Shown: positions 11,573-23,117 of the stretch, piece by piece
Layout: every line of letters starts with the position of its first letter
Position numbering within the stretch: position 1 is the stretch's first letter
Assembly (NCBI GenBank): GCA_029204225.1
Contig: CM055102.1
Location: forward strand, 26,326,922-26,390,921
Direction: 5' to 3'
Source of the DNA: Diphasiastrum complanatum
Lineage: Eukaryota; Streptophyta; Lycopodiopsida; Lycopodiales; Lycopodiaceae
DNA length: 64,000 nucleotides
Made by a program: the position numbers and the translations under genes
The notes under the pieces: generated by a model
Databases searched by the model: none
What the model was told of the DNA's origin: nothing
What the model saw: the letters and a program-made list of their open reading frames with translations, nothing else

Positions 11573-12520
11573 ATGGATGATTATCAGAAAATCAGAGGGT
11601 TTGTCCGAGGCCTCAAAGATGAGTATAAATTAGAGGTCCAGAGAAACTCGCCTACTACCCTTGAGCAAGCTCTCAAATATGCTCAAATCTATGATGATTC
11701 AGTGGGTAGGAAGAGAGCGAGACAACAACCCCTTTCTGAGCAGCCTCCTCAGAAAGACTTTCAATTTAAAAAGAAATTTTTAAAAAGAAAGAAAGAAGAT
11801 AAATTTAAAGGTGAAGCTCCTCAGAAACGCCCTTCACTCATCCAGCCCTTAAAACCAGAAGATTTTGAGAAAGCCAAACAAGAACGTTTGTGCTTTGTGT
11901 GTATGGGCAAGGGACACACAGTCAGACAGTGTCCCAAGGGGCCTTTCACTAAAAAAGATAAGAAACAAGTTCATCTTGTTCAGACTGTAAGTTTTCCCAG
12001 TGACTCGGCAGCTTCCGAGATCAAAGTGTATCATGAAGATCATGAACACTGTTATCAGCTGACCTCTGCAATGCTAGCGAGACCCTTCAGCTTTGGGCCG
12101 CATGACCTAGTACGTATGCATGGGAAAGTTGGTAACCAGTCAATAAGAGTTATGGTTGATGATGGGGCAACCCATAATTTCATCAACTACACCCTGGTTA
12201 AAAAGCTTAAACTACCAGAAGTACCTAGTCAGCATAGGTACATAGTTTCACTAGCTAAGGGTGAAGATAAGAAAATATGGGAAACTATAGTAAGTAACTT
12301 GAATCTTGGTATTCAGGGGTACCAAGATGAAATAAATTTTCAGATAATGCACCTGGATCACACAGACATTGTTCTCGGGAGAGATTGGCTCTATAGGTCC
12401 ACAGAAATTATCAGGAGAACACCCTCAGCTTTCAGCATAAAGGACGAGAGATCCAGTTGCATAGAGAGCATGATGTTCCCAACAGCCCTATGGTCTGCAG
12501 TTCAGAGCTCTGTCAGCTAA
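11573..12520 (+). pseudogene. Ty3 gag C-terminus, zinc knuckle and aspartic protease
   Basis: A 315-codon open frame. Residues ~1-45 finish the gag domain (RGFVRGLKDEYKLEVQ). A Lys-rich segment follows, then a CCHC knuckle CFVCMGKGHTVRQC (~residues 108-121). The protease has VMVDDGATHNFI, where the usual D-S-G-A is D-D-G-A, and the IVLGRDWLY motif downstream. The protease would process the gag-pol polyprotein. Frame breaks on both sides separate it from the rest of gag and from RT. Confidence 0.82.
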
Positions 12521-13215
12521 TCGGAGACGACGACCATCAGGTATTCTTATGTGACTTTCAGTTTATTCCTGAAGTTTCTATTTCTATTTCTATACAGCAG
12601 AAAATCAGTAAATTAGAAACTTTATTGTCTAAATTTAAAGATGTTTTTCCTGAAGATTTACCACATGGTTTGCCACCTAGCAGAGAGGTAGATCATGTAA
12701 TAAACCTAGTACCAGTTACAACACCTGTTTCTAAACCTCCGTGTCGGGTCAGGCGAACAGAGGATGAAGAAATAACTAGGCAGTTAACATATTATCTTGG
12801 GAAAGGCCAAATTCAGACCAGTAGTTCACCATGGGCCTCACCAGTCCTCTTGGTGAAAAAGAAAGAGGGGTCTATGCGTCTTTGCATATATTACTGAGCC
12901 CTCAATAAAGTCACAATAAAGAATAAATATCCTATGCCTCGGGCAGACGAGTTGTTTGATCAACTCGACGGGGCTAAGTTTTTCAGTAAAATAGACCTCA
13001 GATCGGGATATCATCAAGTCCGTGTAAAGTCAGTAGGACTCGTCACGGTCATTATGAGTTTAAGGTGATGCCATTTGGGCTCACAAATGCTCCAGCTACC
13101 TTTATGACCTTGATGAACAGTGTCCTCAGACCATACTTGGGTATTTGTAGTCGTATTTTTAGATGACATCCTCGTCTACAGAAAACGAGGAAGGAGCATC
13201 TAAAACACCTCAAAA
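12521..13215 (+). pseudogene. Ty3 reverse transcriptase
   Basis: The frame ending at 12897 includes FPEDLPHGLPPSREVDH, SSSPWASPVLLVKKKEGS and RLCIYY, after which TGA replaces an Arg codon. The next part continues as [20 protein letters not shown] and [18 protein letters not shown] frameshift near 13030 leads to [14 protein letters not shown], and the catalytic [10 protein letters not shown] (the plant Ty3 form of YxDD) lies near 13150. At least three disruptions. In an active element it would copy the RNA into cDNA. Confidence 0.85.
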
Positions 13216-13217
13216 AG

Positions 13218-14153
13218 GTGTTTCGACTGCTGAGAAAGCATAAACTTTATGCTAAAGAATCCAAGTGTGAATTCTTCGTTGAAGAAGTAGCATATTTGGG
13301 TCACATTATCTCTTCAGATGGGATTAAGATGGACCCAAATAAGGTTAAAGCCATACTCAGTTGGCTGAGACCTCAGAATATTTTGGAACTTCAAATCTTT
13401 CTTGGTCTGGCGGGATATTACAGACGATTTGTCAAGGAATATGCTCAGATAGCAGTCCCTATGACAAATCTCCTTAAGGGGAAGGGAAAGGAGTTCATTT
13501 GGGAGTCCGCACAACAGGAGAGCTTTGATGCTCTCAAAACAGCCTTAGCTACAGCACCAGTTTTAAAAGTCGTCGACCCCAATCAGCCATTTGTGGTCGA
13601 AACAGATGCTAGCGACTTTGCAGTAGGTGCTGTGCTAACTCAGGGTGGACGACCAATTGCGTTCGAGAGTAAAAAACTCGAGCCAGCTCAGACTAGGTAC
13701 AATGCCTATGAAAAGGAACTCTTTTCTATAGTCCATGCCCTTAAGACTTGGAGGCATTATTTGTGTGGTGCCAACTTTGAGGTCCTGACAGACCATGAAA
13801 GTCTCAGATACCTTTGCAATCAACCTGAGCTTAGAGGTCGGAAAGCTTGTTGGGTAGAGTTGATGCAAGAGTTTGATATGTCTATCAGATATAGATGGGG
13901 GAAATTCAATACAGTAGCAGATGCCCTTAGCAGAATGCCTATGATAAACGAACTGAGTTTTACTCAGATTCGTAATGAGTTACTCGAGTCCTTGAGAGGG
14001 AAGTGCCAATATGATGCATTCTTCTCTACTATCTGGAACTCAGTCCAGAGCAGACAGTTACAGACTCCAGCACCGATTCCCGGGGCTGGTGCCAGTTCAT
14101 CCAAGAATACGGCAGCTTCCGTTGAGGATGATGATGAGTCCGAGTATACGTGA
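13218..14153 (+). pseudogene. Ty3 RT connection and RNase H
   Basis: The open frame starts in the RT thumb ([52 protein letters not shown]). RNase H follows with [47 protein letters not shown] and the DALSR end motif. It is one of the best-kept parts of the element (311 codons). It ends in an acidic linker, with a TGA at 14151-14153 in place of a sense codon before the integrase. Confidence 0.88.
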
Positions 14154-14198
14154 GATGACGTTGAGGATTCTGAGCCTATATTACCCAAGCAAACCCCA

Positions 14199-14983
14199 GT
14201 GGTTGAGGGTCAGTTGACTCAAGGATTCAAATGGAAACAATATTCCATTCAAGATGAGTACTTGCTCTATAGAGATAGAGTATGTGTCCCCAATCAGAGG
14301 ATTATAGGCAACAGGTCCTATATGAATGTCATGACAATCCTAGTGCGGGACACCCAGGCATACAGAAGATCTATGAGCTCCTTCGTAGGCAATTTTTCTG
14401 GCCCAGTATGAAAAAGGATGTCCAACAGTATGTAACTAGTTGCCAGAAATGTCAAGTAAATAAAGCAGAGCGTTTAAAGGCAGGAGGGTTGTTGCAGCCC
14501 TTAGAAATACCAGCTGGTAAATGGGAGAGTATCTCCATGGATTTTATAGTAGGCCTGCCTAAAACCCAAAAGGGTGATGATGCTATATGGGTCACAGTTG
14601 ACCGTCTGACCAAAATGGCTCATTTCATTTCTACCAAAACAACCGTTAGAGCTCTAGAGTTAGCGAGGTTGTTTGTAGACGGGCTATTTAAATTGTACGT
14701 TCTACCTTCCGGCATAGTCAGTGACCGGGACAGTAAGTTTAATGGAAATTTTTGAAGGGCAGTATTCCATCATCTCCATACTAAACTTAATATGAGTACC
14801 ACCGACCATCCACAGACGGACGGTCAAACAGAGAGGGTAAATCAGGTGCTGGAGGATATGCTTCGTGCATACGTCAGCAAGAAGCAGATTAATTGGGAGG
14901 AGTATCTCTCGATATTAGAGTTTGCTTACAACAGTACCAAACATTCAGCTACGGGATACAGCCCATTTATGCTGATGTGTCGG
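14199..14983 (+). pseudogene. Ty3 integrase, truncated
   Basis: The zinc region has YECHDNPSAGHPGIQKIYEL and CQKCQVNKAERLK. The core has WESISMDFIVGLPKTQ, VDRLTKMAHFIS and SDRDSKFNGNF, then a TGA at about 14753. After this break DHPQTDGQTERVNQ and EFAYNSTKHSATGYSPFML follow. The D,D,E core is therefore mostly present but interrupted. Sequence ends abruptly near 14983, where an inverted LTR segment begins; no C-terminal domain remains. Confidence 0.85.
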
Positions 14984-14984
14984 T

Positions 14985-15252
14985 CACGTGTCACTGACGT
15001 GGCCGACTGCACGTCGGGACCCAACTGGGGGCCCTGTCTTGCTGACAGGGTCCCTAGATTGTGTTAGGCCCGCCATAGCTATGGACCGTGCTGGAGCACA
15101 CTACTCACACTGTCTTGCCCATTTATGCCGACACTTGGCAGTTGCATGCTACCAGTCCTCGGGCTAGGAGGGGCTTACTCTATATCAGGGAGTAGGCAAG
15201 GTTGGGTGGATCAGTGAATGTTTACCCTACTGTGGTGTTAGGATCTATTACA
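14985..15252 (+). repeat. 3' LTR remnant with internally inverted segment
   Basis: 15128-15252 matches the end of the 5' LTR in direct orientation. 14985-15118 matches 9820-9953 of the 5' LTR only as its reverse complement. The 11-mer GCCCATTTATG stands at both borders of the inverted part (14961-14971 and 15117-15127). Confidence 0.85.
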
Positions 15253-15394
15253 GAGACTCCAAGGCATGCGCACGTCCTAGATCATGACATGTGGCAACCA
15301 TGCAGGTTCACGAGTCACCGGTCAAGTCAACATGCCCAATCATCGTCCAGTCTCAAGTTTAGGTTTGGGACCCAAGGGAGTTGGGTCCCTAACA

Positions 15395-15531
15395 TTCCCT
15401 TCTCCTTAAAAAATTCCTTATCTAAGGAAGAAAATCTGGGAACCTCAGTCTAAGGTCACGTTCCTTTTCCCAAGTATCATCGTCTTTGGAACTTCCTTTC
15501 CAACGAACCAAGTATTCAGTTACCGACCGGT
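15395..15531 (-). pseudogene. chromodomain and PPT of the outer chromovirus
   Basis: Minus-strand translation of about 15437-15531 gives VTEYLVRWKGSSKDDDTWEK, the YLVRWKG...DDTWE signature of the integrase-linked chromodomain of plant chromoviruses. The domain is thought to guide insertion to heterochromatin marks. It is followed by a polypurine tract (15395-15408) and then the LTR start at 15394, which fixes orientation. The rest of pol is missing. Confidence 0.75.
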
Positions 15532-15910
15532 TTCTGAGCCCACGTTGATGTACATCAACAATAGTGAGTGGTTCTGTAGGTACAAAGGATGTCAGGTCCT
15601 CAAGCTAACTAGGTCCTCTTGAAGTATCAAGTCATCCTTTCCACCAAGTCGTTCGTCTTCATCTAAAATTTCCACAAATGATAATTGGATCCATTCAACT
15701 TGTCTGCAATAAGACCAACTTTACGTTGAGAATCCATCTGGAACTTAGTCTGTCGATTGTATCGATGACGCTAAGATTTAGTAATGCTATGATACTGAAA
15801 CGATGAAAGGAACTGAAGAATATGATATCAATTTGATATCGCGAAAGATTATAAGTATTAGAGCTTTCGCTCTGATATCGAAATAGTATTAGGCCCTGAA
15901 GAAGAATGAA

Positions 15911-15923
15911 CGCTTTGATACCA
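15911..15923 (-). other. primer-binding-site-like sequence on minus strand
   Basis: CGCTTTGATACCA is the reverse complement of a TGGTATCAAAGCG tRNA-iMet-type site, followed by TGTCAG. It could mark the 5' LTR end (15924-16447) of the minus-strand chromovirus. This 5' LTR differs in its inner part from the 3' LTR at 9416-9727, so the assignment is uncertain. Confidence 0.45.
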
Positions 15924-16452
15924 TGTCAGAAATAGGATAGATAATGTAATGCGGAAACTTCTTACTTCCAATGCATGATTACGCCTATCAAAAATTAAAC
16001 AAAGCAGTAGTGATAAAAATCACGTTCAATCTTTAGCAACTAACTTTGAAATCGCTAGATACTAAGTGATTACGTAGCCAAACATAAAGTATTGAATTTT
16101 TAGACAATTTCTATCAGTTACAAAAGCAATACAGAGATGCATGCATTCTGACATATATTGAACACAATAAGAATATGGTATTGATTCAGAAAAACAAAAT
16201 CAAATGCTAATGAGCGCAAAACAATAGTGGATAGAAACCACGCACTTTGCTAGAGTCATTTCCTTAACATTTGAGGCACTTTGAAAAATGCGAAAAATGC
16301 GATTCGCGACTCCAAGCCATGTGCACGTCCTAGATCATGACACGTGGCAACCATGTAGGTTCACGAGTCACCGGTCAAGTCAACATGCCCAATCATCGTC
16401 CAGTCTCAAGTTTAGGTTTGGGACCCAAGGGAGTTGGGTCCCTAACAAGTAT

Positions 16453-17590
16453 CCAAATTCTAAATAGGAAATCAAATGTATGACAAGGAGTAAATGACTT
16501 AGTACTTTTTCTCTCCCTATTCATAAGAATAAGATCCAAAATGCTCTCTCCCTAACAAGATTATAACATCAAAATAAAGATTTAACAATGGCAAAAAGGC
16601 CAACATTGGTGCACAATTCTCTATGTAAAGATGATCATTGAACCGATCTAAAAAACCAACTCTATAAAAGAGAAAACAGATTCCAGCGTGATGAATTCTC
16701 AAAAATGTATTTTGAAAATGGTATGAAACTTCTTATTCTTCAAGAAAATAAATTCCCAATATGATTCTAAGGTGTAGACAACCATAATTCATTCTAAAAA
16801 CACAAATTTCAGATCTGTCCGTCTTTTAGAAATCACCCAAAAAGTTACACAAGATCCAATAGGAAATCCAATTCATCACTTAAATTTGCACCCATTAATG
16901 TTTGCATTTGCAAACAAGTATGGACAGCAAATACACATGAATCAATTATAAAAACTTATGAAGGCAGAAGAATTGGAAAGAGCAGATTATTAAGTATGCT
17001 AAAGATTCAAAATGCACCCTATCCACTCAAAGAAGTTTGTAGAAGAAAATAGCATCCAAACTTTTGAAGAAAATCCAACACCCTACTAATTTCCAGCGCT
17101 GAAAAAATGAAAATTTGCTCACCGAGGCAGCTAAATACACCTATTATGCCACAAATTTTCTCTACTAGTTGGCTGGAAAATGAACCATAGATCTGAGAAA
17201 AAACAGTGATAAAAAAAGTTTGAAAAACAGTGACCTGCCAGTAGAAAACTAGCGACTAACACTGTAAAAAAAAAAGTCTAGAATAGGTGAAAAAAAAGTC
17301 CAGAATAGGTGAAAAATGCACCTTCAAACAACAGAAAATGCGCTCATAGTGAAGGAGATTTGCGCCCAATCTGCCTAGAAATATGTGCCTCCTTGCTGCT
17401 TGGAAAATGTGCCAATAAATTTGCATCAAACCTGCTCACAGAGACATTGTAAAGTGCAGCCAATCTGCTTAAAAATGCACCCTTCAGAGACTCCATTTGC
17501 TGGAACAAAATCGCCCATCTGCCTACCTTCAAATATGCATAATAATTTTCAGGATGTAGAGGCTATGAATGTTAATCATGTAGCCTATGA
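16453..17590. other. no gene identified; likely retroelement leader
   Basis: AT-rich with no convincing coding frame. It sits just downstream (minus sense) of the primer-binding site at 17595, so much of it may be untranslated leader of that element. Near-identical runs 'AAAAAAAGTC(C/T)AGAATAGGTG' repeat at about 17265-17315. Confidence 0.35.
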
Positions 17591-17594
17591 ACCC

Positions 17595-18100
17595 GCTCTG
17601 ATACCATGTCGGGATTCAAAGTGAACTAGAAGAGGAAACATTCACAATGAATTAAGTGATTAACGTTCTATGAACAATCACAAATTATGCATACAAATGG
17701 AAGCAAAGTAGGATATCATTGGAGACAAATCTCTATACAAAGAATGTATCTACATAAGCATTGCCACTCTCTCTAGTCTCTCTAGCCTCTTCAAGCTCTT
17801 CGTCTCCTCTTTAGCAGAAAGAGGGCACCTATTTATACTAGTGGAGATAGTCTCAATGTGGAATATCCAAAAGCCATATGTTACATAGGAGTTACAAAAG
17901 CAAATGAAAGGCCTTGGCATTGGACAGCCAAGTGCTAATTGGAGAAGAAGGTCACGTGCCTCATGGACCCCCCATTATGAGTTGGGCCCCTCCAAACTTG
18001 AGTACATGGACCAAAAGGCAAAAAATGTTCCTTGGGTCCTCAAAACCATATACATTGCCCCAACTTCATTAAATATGGCATTAACCCCATGAAGTCACGC
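17595..18100 (-). repeat. LTR with primer-binding site, minus strand, outer end unclear
   Basis: GCTCTGATACCA at 17595-17606 is the complement of a tRNA-iMet primer site. TGTCGGGATTC at 17607 would be the complement of an LTR end (CCGACA). A TATA box on the minus strand (TATAAATA, 17830-17837) fits a U3/R boundary. I could not find the outer LTR border, nor coding remains that clearly belong to it. Confidence 0.5.
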
Positions 18101-19013
18101 AATCCAAGCAATCCAAGCATGGAGAAAGCTTTGTACTCACCATACTATCTCTGGAGGAGATTCCACCAAGAACAGAGGAATCTCCATTAAAGGACAAATA
18201 GGACAAATAGTGACTTCTAACATATGTTTGTGGAAATTGATTGCATGGTGATTTTGTGAGTGATTTCAACATGCATGGTAGATCTATGGTTGTTTTGAGT
18301 GGTTATACGCATGTACTCTAATGATCCTGTTATAGACTAGTGAAAGTGGCTAGTGGATTCTAGGTAATTGGGATTTACGTAAAAATTCTGTAATGACTAA
18401 CGGTGATTGATGTTGTATGATTTGCACGATTTTAAGAATATTCTCCAAACTGGATATTTTTGGATATTCTAAGAGTATTTGTACCAAGAAGCATTTATGA
18501 ATTGTCTTTAAGAGATTGTGGATAGTTTTAGATTGTACTTGTTAATTCTTTAACTCTGATCTCCTGAGTTAGATGGTACTTCACCTAGTGTTGTCATCAT
18601 GATCTGAAGGTCATCATGTTGTCAGAATTGGATGAGATCATCCATATCGATATTTGAGCACTCTATCCTTGTTCAGGTTGTTTTCCAAACATTAAAGGAA
18701 ACTACTTATCTCATTAGGCTAGAGTAAAAATAATTTTTGGGCTCTCAGATGGCTTGTCTCCATTGTAAATAGGTACTTCATTACAATCTGAGATTCTTGC
18801 TAACTGGTTTGGCTCCATTTCCACGTCAGTTTTAGATGACAGATGATTTGTTACAGAGTTCTTAGCAGTTTACTTCTATGAAAGTTAGTTGCATGGTTGT
18901 GGTATGTCTATTGTCAAAATGACTCCATTTTAACGACTCTCAGTTTTGGTAATCTTATTTTGATCCTTTTCCTGAACGTTTGAAAGTGTCTGTCTGTTTC
19001 CCCCCCCCTCCCT

Positions 19014-19014
<1 letters not shown>
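18101..19014. other. no feature identified
   Basis: AT-rich sequence without convincing ORFs or repeats. It may be intronic if the exon-like blocks at 19.1 kb and 0.5-1.1 kb belong to one gene. Confidence 0.3.
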
Positions 19015-19083
<69 letters not shown>

Positions 19084-19101
19084 CTCTCACACACACACAC
19101 A
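19015..19101 (+). repeat. (CT)n(CA)n compound microsatellite
   Basis: A C-run and CT dinucleotides (about 19005-19043) are followed by CA dinucleotides (19044-19079 and 19090-19101). The array lies just before the AG acceptor at 19123-19124 and could serve as its polypyrimidine tract. Confidence 0.9.
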
Positions 19102-19124
19102 TTTTATGATGCTTTGGTTGGCAG

Positions 19125-19306
19125 AATACAAGGCATCACCACGACTGCATCAAGATTTCCAACATTTCGTCGCCGTTTCCAACAGTGTGTCAAATCGTTG
19201 ATTGCATCTGGCCAAAAGCAAGGCATTGATCAAGCTAATGAAGGAATTTCTAAAACTGAAAGGAAAAAAGGAGAGATGTCTGAGGTTAGCATCGACATCC
19301 AATCAG
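19125..19306 (+). CDS. exon-like block, unrecognised host gene
   Basis: The acceptor TTGGCAG ends at 19124. The open frame reads IQGITTTASRFPTFRRRFQQ and later CVKSLIASGQKQGIDQANEG, with a Lys/Glu-rich tail. A donor CAG|GTGATA lies at 19307. The frame stays open to a TAG just past the donor. Basic/hydrophilic, no transposon motif. Together with the next block, 83 bp away, it resembles two consecutive plant exons separated by a very short intron. Product not recognised. Confidence 0.45.
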
Positions 19307-19389
19307 GTGATAATGCTGTATAGAAGGTGAACTTCAAGATTACTTAAGTATTCCAAAGATCAGAAGAATTCAAATTTGTTTCTGCATAG

Positions 19390-19449
19390 ATATGGCATGA
19401 TGCATACCAGAATCTTGAGGATATGGTTGATCGAGTAAAAATTCTAAAG
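19390..19449 (+). CDS. exon-like block (20 codons), unrecognised host gene
   Basis: The acceptor TCTGCATAG ends at 19389 and the donor AAG|GTTTCA follows 19449. The 60-nt block translates as IWHDAYQNLEDMVDRVKILK without a stop. It would be a small in-phase exon following the block at 19125-19306. Function unknown. Confidence 0.4.
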
Positions 19450-22400
19450 GTTTCAATTTTCTTTGTTCAAATATATAATTGTGATTTGTAAGCAGACTTG
19501 TCTATTGATACTATTTTTTGTGCTCTATGAATTTGACTGGAGAACCATGTTTACTACAAAAGCATTTTTATCATTCAATTGTCCAATTCATCGTTCAGAA
19601 AACAGTCAGGAAAAATCGTCAAGTATCCATCTCATTATTGACCTCTGAAAGGTTACATTTTCCAGCAGATCACAACCAATGAAGATGAGTTGAGATCTTA
19701 TACAGTACCTATTTTGCTTATCCTCGTGTATGATGAATTATCTTGCTATCAAGTGTGACTTAATACCCACAGTAAAATTACTCATGTAAATTGCCGATTA
19801 CAAACTTTGTGCAAATTTTATTGCGTTCTTCTGAATGGGTGACATGAAACCTTAGCATGAATGACCGATCTATCATTTACAAGAATGTTGCTATTTGGAG
19901 CTGAAGCATTTTCGAAGTGGGCTTCCAGAAGAAAATGTTGATTCCTGGGCTTTCAGTTAATATGGATGTCTTCTTTTCTGAAGCATTCACATCTGCAGCA
20001 GACGATATAGGTTAAAAATGGAAGTAAGAGCGAGAAAACGTCATGCAGATTTTGTTTTGGTGTTCTTACCTTGAAACTCAAAAGTAATCAACAACTATGC
20101 TATAGCTTGTTTTGCAGCTTTATTTTTCATGTAAGTTAGAACCTGCCATGACAGGCAATTGGCTTGGAAATTGTTGGGTCAACGAATTGTAGATCTGTAC
20201 ATGTATGGCTATTCTCCATTAGCATGCATCCATATGCTATGTATTTGTTGTGGAACAGTCATCCATAAGGTTGAATGGCGTCACATGCTATGAGTACAAA
20301 GATGATGTGCAACTTCTGAGGTTGTAAAATCCAGCCTCCTGAAACCTCGTACAAACTCGTGCAACATATCGTTGCATTATCTGCATTTATTATCAACACA
20401 GTTGCACCTCAAGTATGCAGTGGGTGTGAGCTCCTACAAAATGTAAAATACATCAACACAGCAGAACCTTAGGTGACATTTCATAAACAGCTTCTTGGGC
20501 TTATCATCCATGATTTTCTCTTCATTACTTTCAGTATTACTATATTGGTCAATGTGTTTAATGTTATTCACCTAGCAACAAACCTTATGACTTGGATCCT
20601 GAGGAGCTAACAATGATTTTGACACATTATTATTTTTGAGATCTGAGCATGTAATTATACTAAGGGGGTTTAGGCTGCTTAGCTTAGAGCCATGTACATC
20701 AGGATCATAGCTAGCATATATTACTTTCCCACTAGTATTGGCTTGATGTTTAAGATTGGAGATCAGATTGTTGGTTTCTTCATTGATTTGATCAACACAT
20801 TGGGCAACTTTTGCAGTGCATATTGTGTTCTTTTTCTCATAATTTGAGACTTTTTTGGGCAGAGGACAATAGGTGTTACGATCTATAATGATCAGATCCT
20901 CTCTTACGGTGATTGCTAGAAAATGAAAAGCCAGTTTTCAGCTTTTTGGGAAATAATTTGAATTTCAAAATTTCGGTCTTAACTTTCTAAAAAGTGAGCA
21001 GATTATGTTCTGTTTCATTTGCTTCCTTGCATTAAAGCAAAGGAGGTGATTTGTAGTCAAATCTCCCATCAAAATTAGTGTGTTAAACTTTCAATTTTAA
21101 ATAATTTTTTGGCAACAAAATCAGAAAATAAATTACGTCTTTGAGAGCATTTGACTAGGGTGCTCCTATCACAACATAAGTAAGCCATGTCTATAATGTT
21201 GTTTATCAAAAGACATATCCAAGAATCCATGTCTATAATGTGTTTATCAAAAGACATATCCAAGTCAAGTTGGGTGAAAAGGGAGTTTTTTAGATTTTAT
21301 TCTTTGAGAGTTTTTTTTTATTGAAAATCCTATGGACCTACTTAGTTTTTTATGTTATACAATTGTTAAGATTCAATCGTAGTCTATTTTGACCTTAGAA
21401 TTTGAGACAAAACCAGCAAATAAATATTTTATACTCTACAGGATTCTATTCAGTTATCAATAAATCTTCATATCCAATGAGTTTACAGAACATATAGATT
21501 CTTTAATTGAATTTTTTTTACTCAAGGTAGTCCAGCTCAAAAGAGGTAAATGATTTTTTGGTATTGCACAGTATAATTGGAATAAAATGGATCCATGTTC
21601 TAATGTGGTAAGATGACCTTTAAGACCCATTTATCTTGTGTCAATTTATTACTAAACGCTTCAACACCCATGTCACACTTTTTCGGATTTGGAACTATTC
21701 TTTGGTCTATTGGCTACCTTTTTGCATGTGTTGGAGATTATGGTGGAGTAGTTTGAGTTACAATATTTTTTGGGTTTACTAACAAAAAAATGAGAGACCA
21801 ACAATACTACAACTACACAATTGGTGGTTACAATTTACCTTTAATCAGATCTTGTTGATCCTTTGAAGTCCCTTGTGACTAGTTCCTCATTTAAATAATG
21901 GTATCATGCCCACTACAAGTGCTCACAAATTGGTGATGTCTCTTGATCCTATATGAAGCCTTTCATTGAGCCATTTGAGGGATTAAATTCAGAGACATTT
22001 TCTACTTTCAGATTTTGGTTAAAGAGAGCCTATATCAAATCACTTGTTCAAAGTGTGGATTTAGATGAGCTTCTAAAAAGTATTGTTTTATATTTTAAGA
22101 ATGCTAGCGATAGATTAGATTAGTTAGTGTTTTTGAGTACTTTAGCAATGTGATTCAACTCATGTGGTTTCTAGTCATGATGAGTCACACCCTTAAAATG
22201 TCGTGAGACCATATGCTACCAAGCGACATATTCAGCCTTTATACAATTGTTCAACTTTTTATAATAAGTTGGAAATAGTTTGATTGATTATAGCAACTAA
22301 TATGTTATCCTTGTTTTGTTACCTTGTGTTTTCTCTTCTCTTGTGCAATTTAATCATGATATCTTGGTAGATCTTTAATGTCTCATCATGTTCCTCAATT

Positions 22401-23100
22401 CTTTAGACATCATGGTTTCTGGCAGACCTTATATGTTATCTTCTCTAGTGCCACATAGTTCACACATTTGTTCTTCTTTCTCCTCATGTTCTTGTTTTAT
22501 CTTTTTGTCATGCACAATATATTCTTTCAATTCTACCATGATCTCTTGTACTTCTCCATATTTTGCTATTGTTTTTTCATTTTAAAAACCTTCATTGCAT
22601 CTATGTTATATTAATCATAAGATAGTTGTTGCACCTAGGCAATGTTTTCTTGTGACTTGTCTAGCTTGCCGTGTATCTCACTTTGAGTTTGCTGATGTAT
22701 CTAGAATTGGCGATCTTGTTCATGATCACCAATTCTTCTTGATAAAAGAGACTATTAAATGTGTATGCATTGATGTTTTGAATAAGATTATCATAGATAA
22801 TGTCACCCTACTCATACTTATCACTTCTTGATTATTTGGGGGTTGTGACAATCTGCGAGTAAATCATTCTATCCATGGTTCATTGATTATGTAGCACATG
22901 GCATGCCATGTAATATTAACTACATTTTGTGTCTAATTATAAGAAAATGCTAACTAGATGCACAAATTTCAATGGATTTCAATGTGAGAACTTTGGAAGT
23001 GACATTGTTTGTCTCCACTCTTTACTTCTGATAATTCTCTCAATGTCTATTGATAAGTGTCATGACAATCTCTAGCACATCTTCTTTCTATGGTATTGTG
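19450..23100. other. no gene identified; possible intron or intergenic
   Basis: AT-rich, with scattered short frames only. One near-tandem duplication is visible: a ~38-bp unit beginning CCATGTCTATAATG occurs at about 21186-21224 and 21228-21265. No RT, integrase or gag motif was seen on either strand. Confidence 0.35.
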
Positions 23101-23117
23101 TCCACTTTCATTCTTTT

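Larger units (their letters stand above)
9728..15252 (+). mobile_element. nested Ty3/gypsy retrotransposon, defective
   Basis: The 5' LTR is 9728-10085 (TGTTACGAGC...TTACA), the primer-binding site TGGTATCAGAGCC begins at 10087, and the 3' LTR remnant ends at 15252. Both sides carry the 5-bp target duplication GAGAC (9723-9727 and 15253-15257). Domain order gag-PR-RT-RNaseH-INT is that of Ty3/gypsy. The integrase C-terminus, polypurine tract and 3' LTR start are lost, and part of the 3' LTR is inverted. Several stops and frameshifts show that it is dead. Confidence 0.88.
9416..16447 (-). mobile_element. outer chromovirus (Ty3/gypsy) on minus strand, split by a nested element
   Basis: On the minus strand a 3' LTR starts TGTTAGGGACCC at 15394, preceded by a polypurine tract (15395-15408). 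It runs to 15258, jumps the nested element, and continues 9727-9416, ending CTAACA. The rejoined LTR is about 449 bp with TGTTAG/CTAACA ends. A second copy of the LTR's first 140 bp lies at 16308-16447, with only 4 differences from 15255-15394. Outside the two ends are GGTAT (9411-9415) and AGTAT (16448-16452), a near-perfect 5-bp target duplication. The internal region is reduced to about 500 bp containing a chromodomain. Confidence 0.65.

Noticed and set aside
17595-17606. tRNA gene suggested by the GCTCTGATACCA word
   Set aside because: It is only the 12-nt tRNA-complementary primer site of a retroelement; no cloverleaf can be formed from the surroundings.
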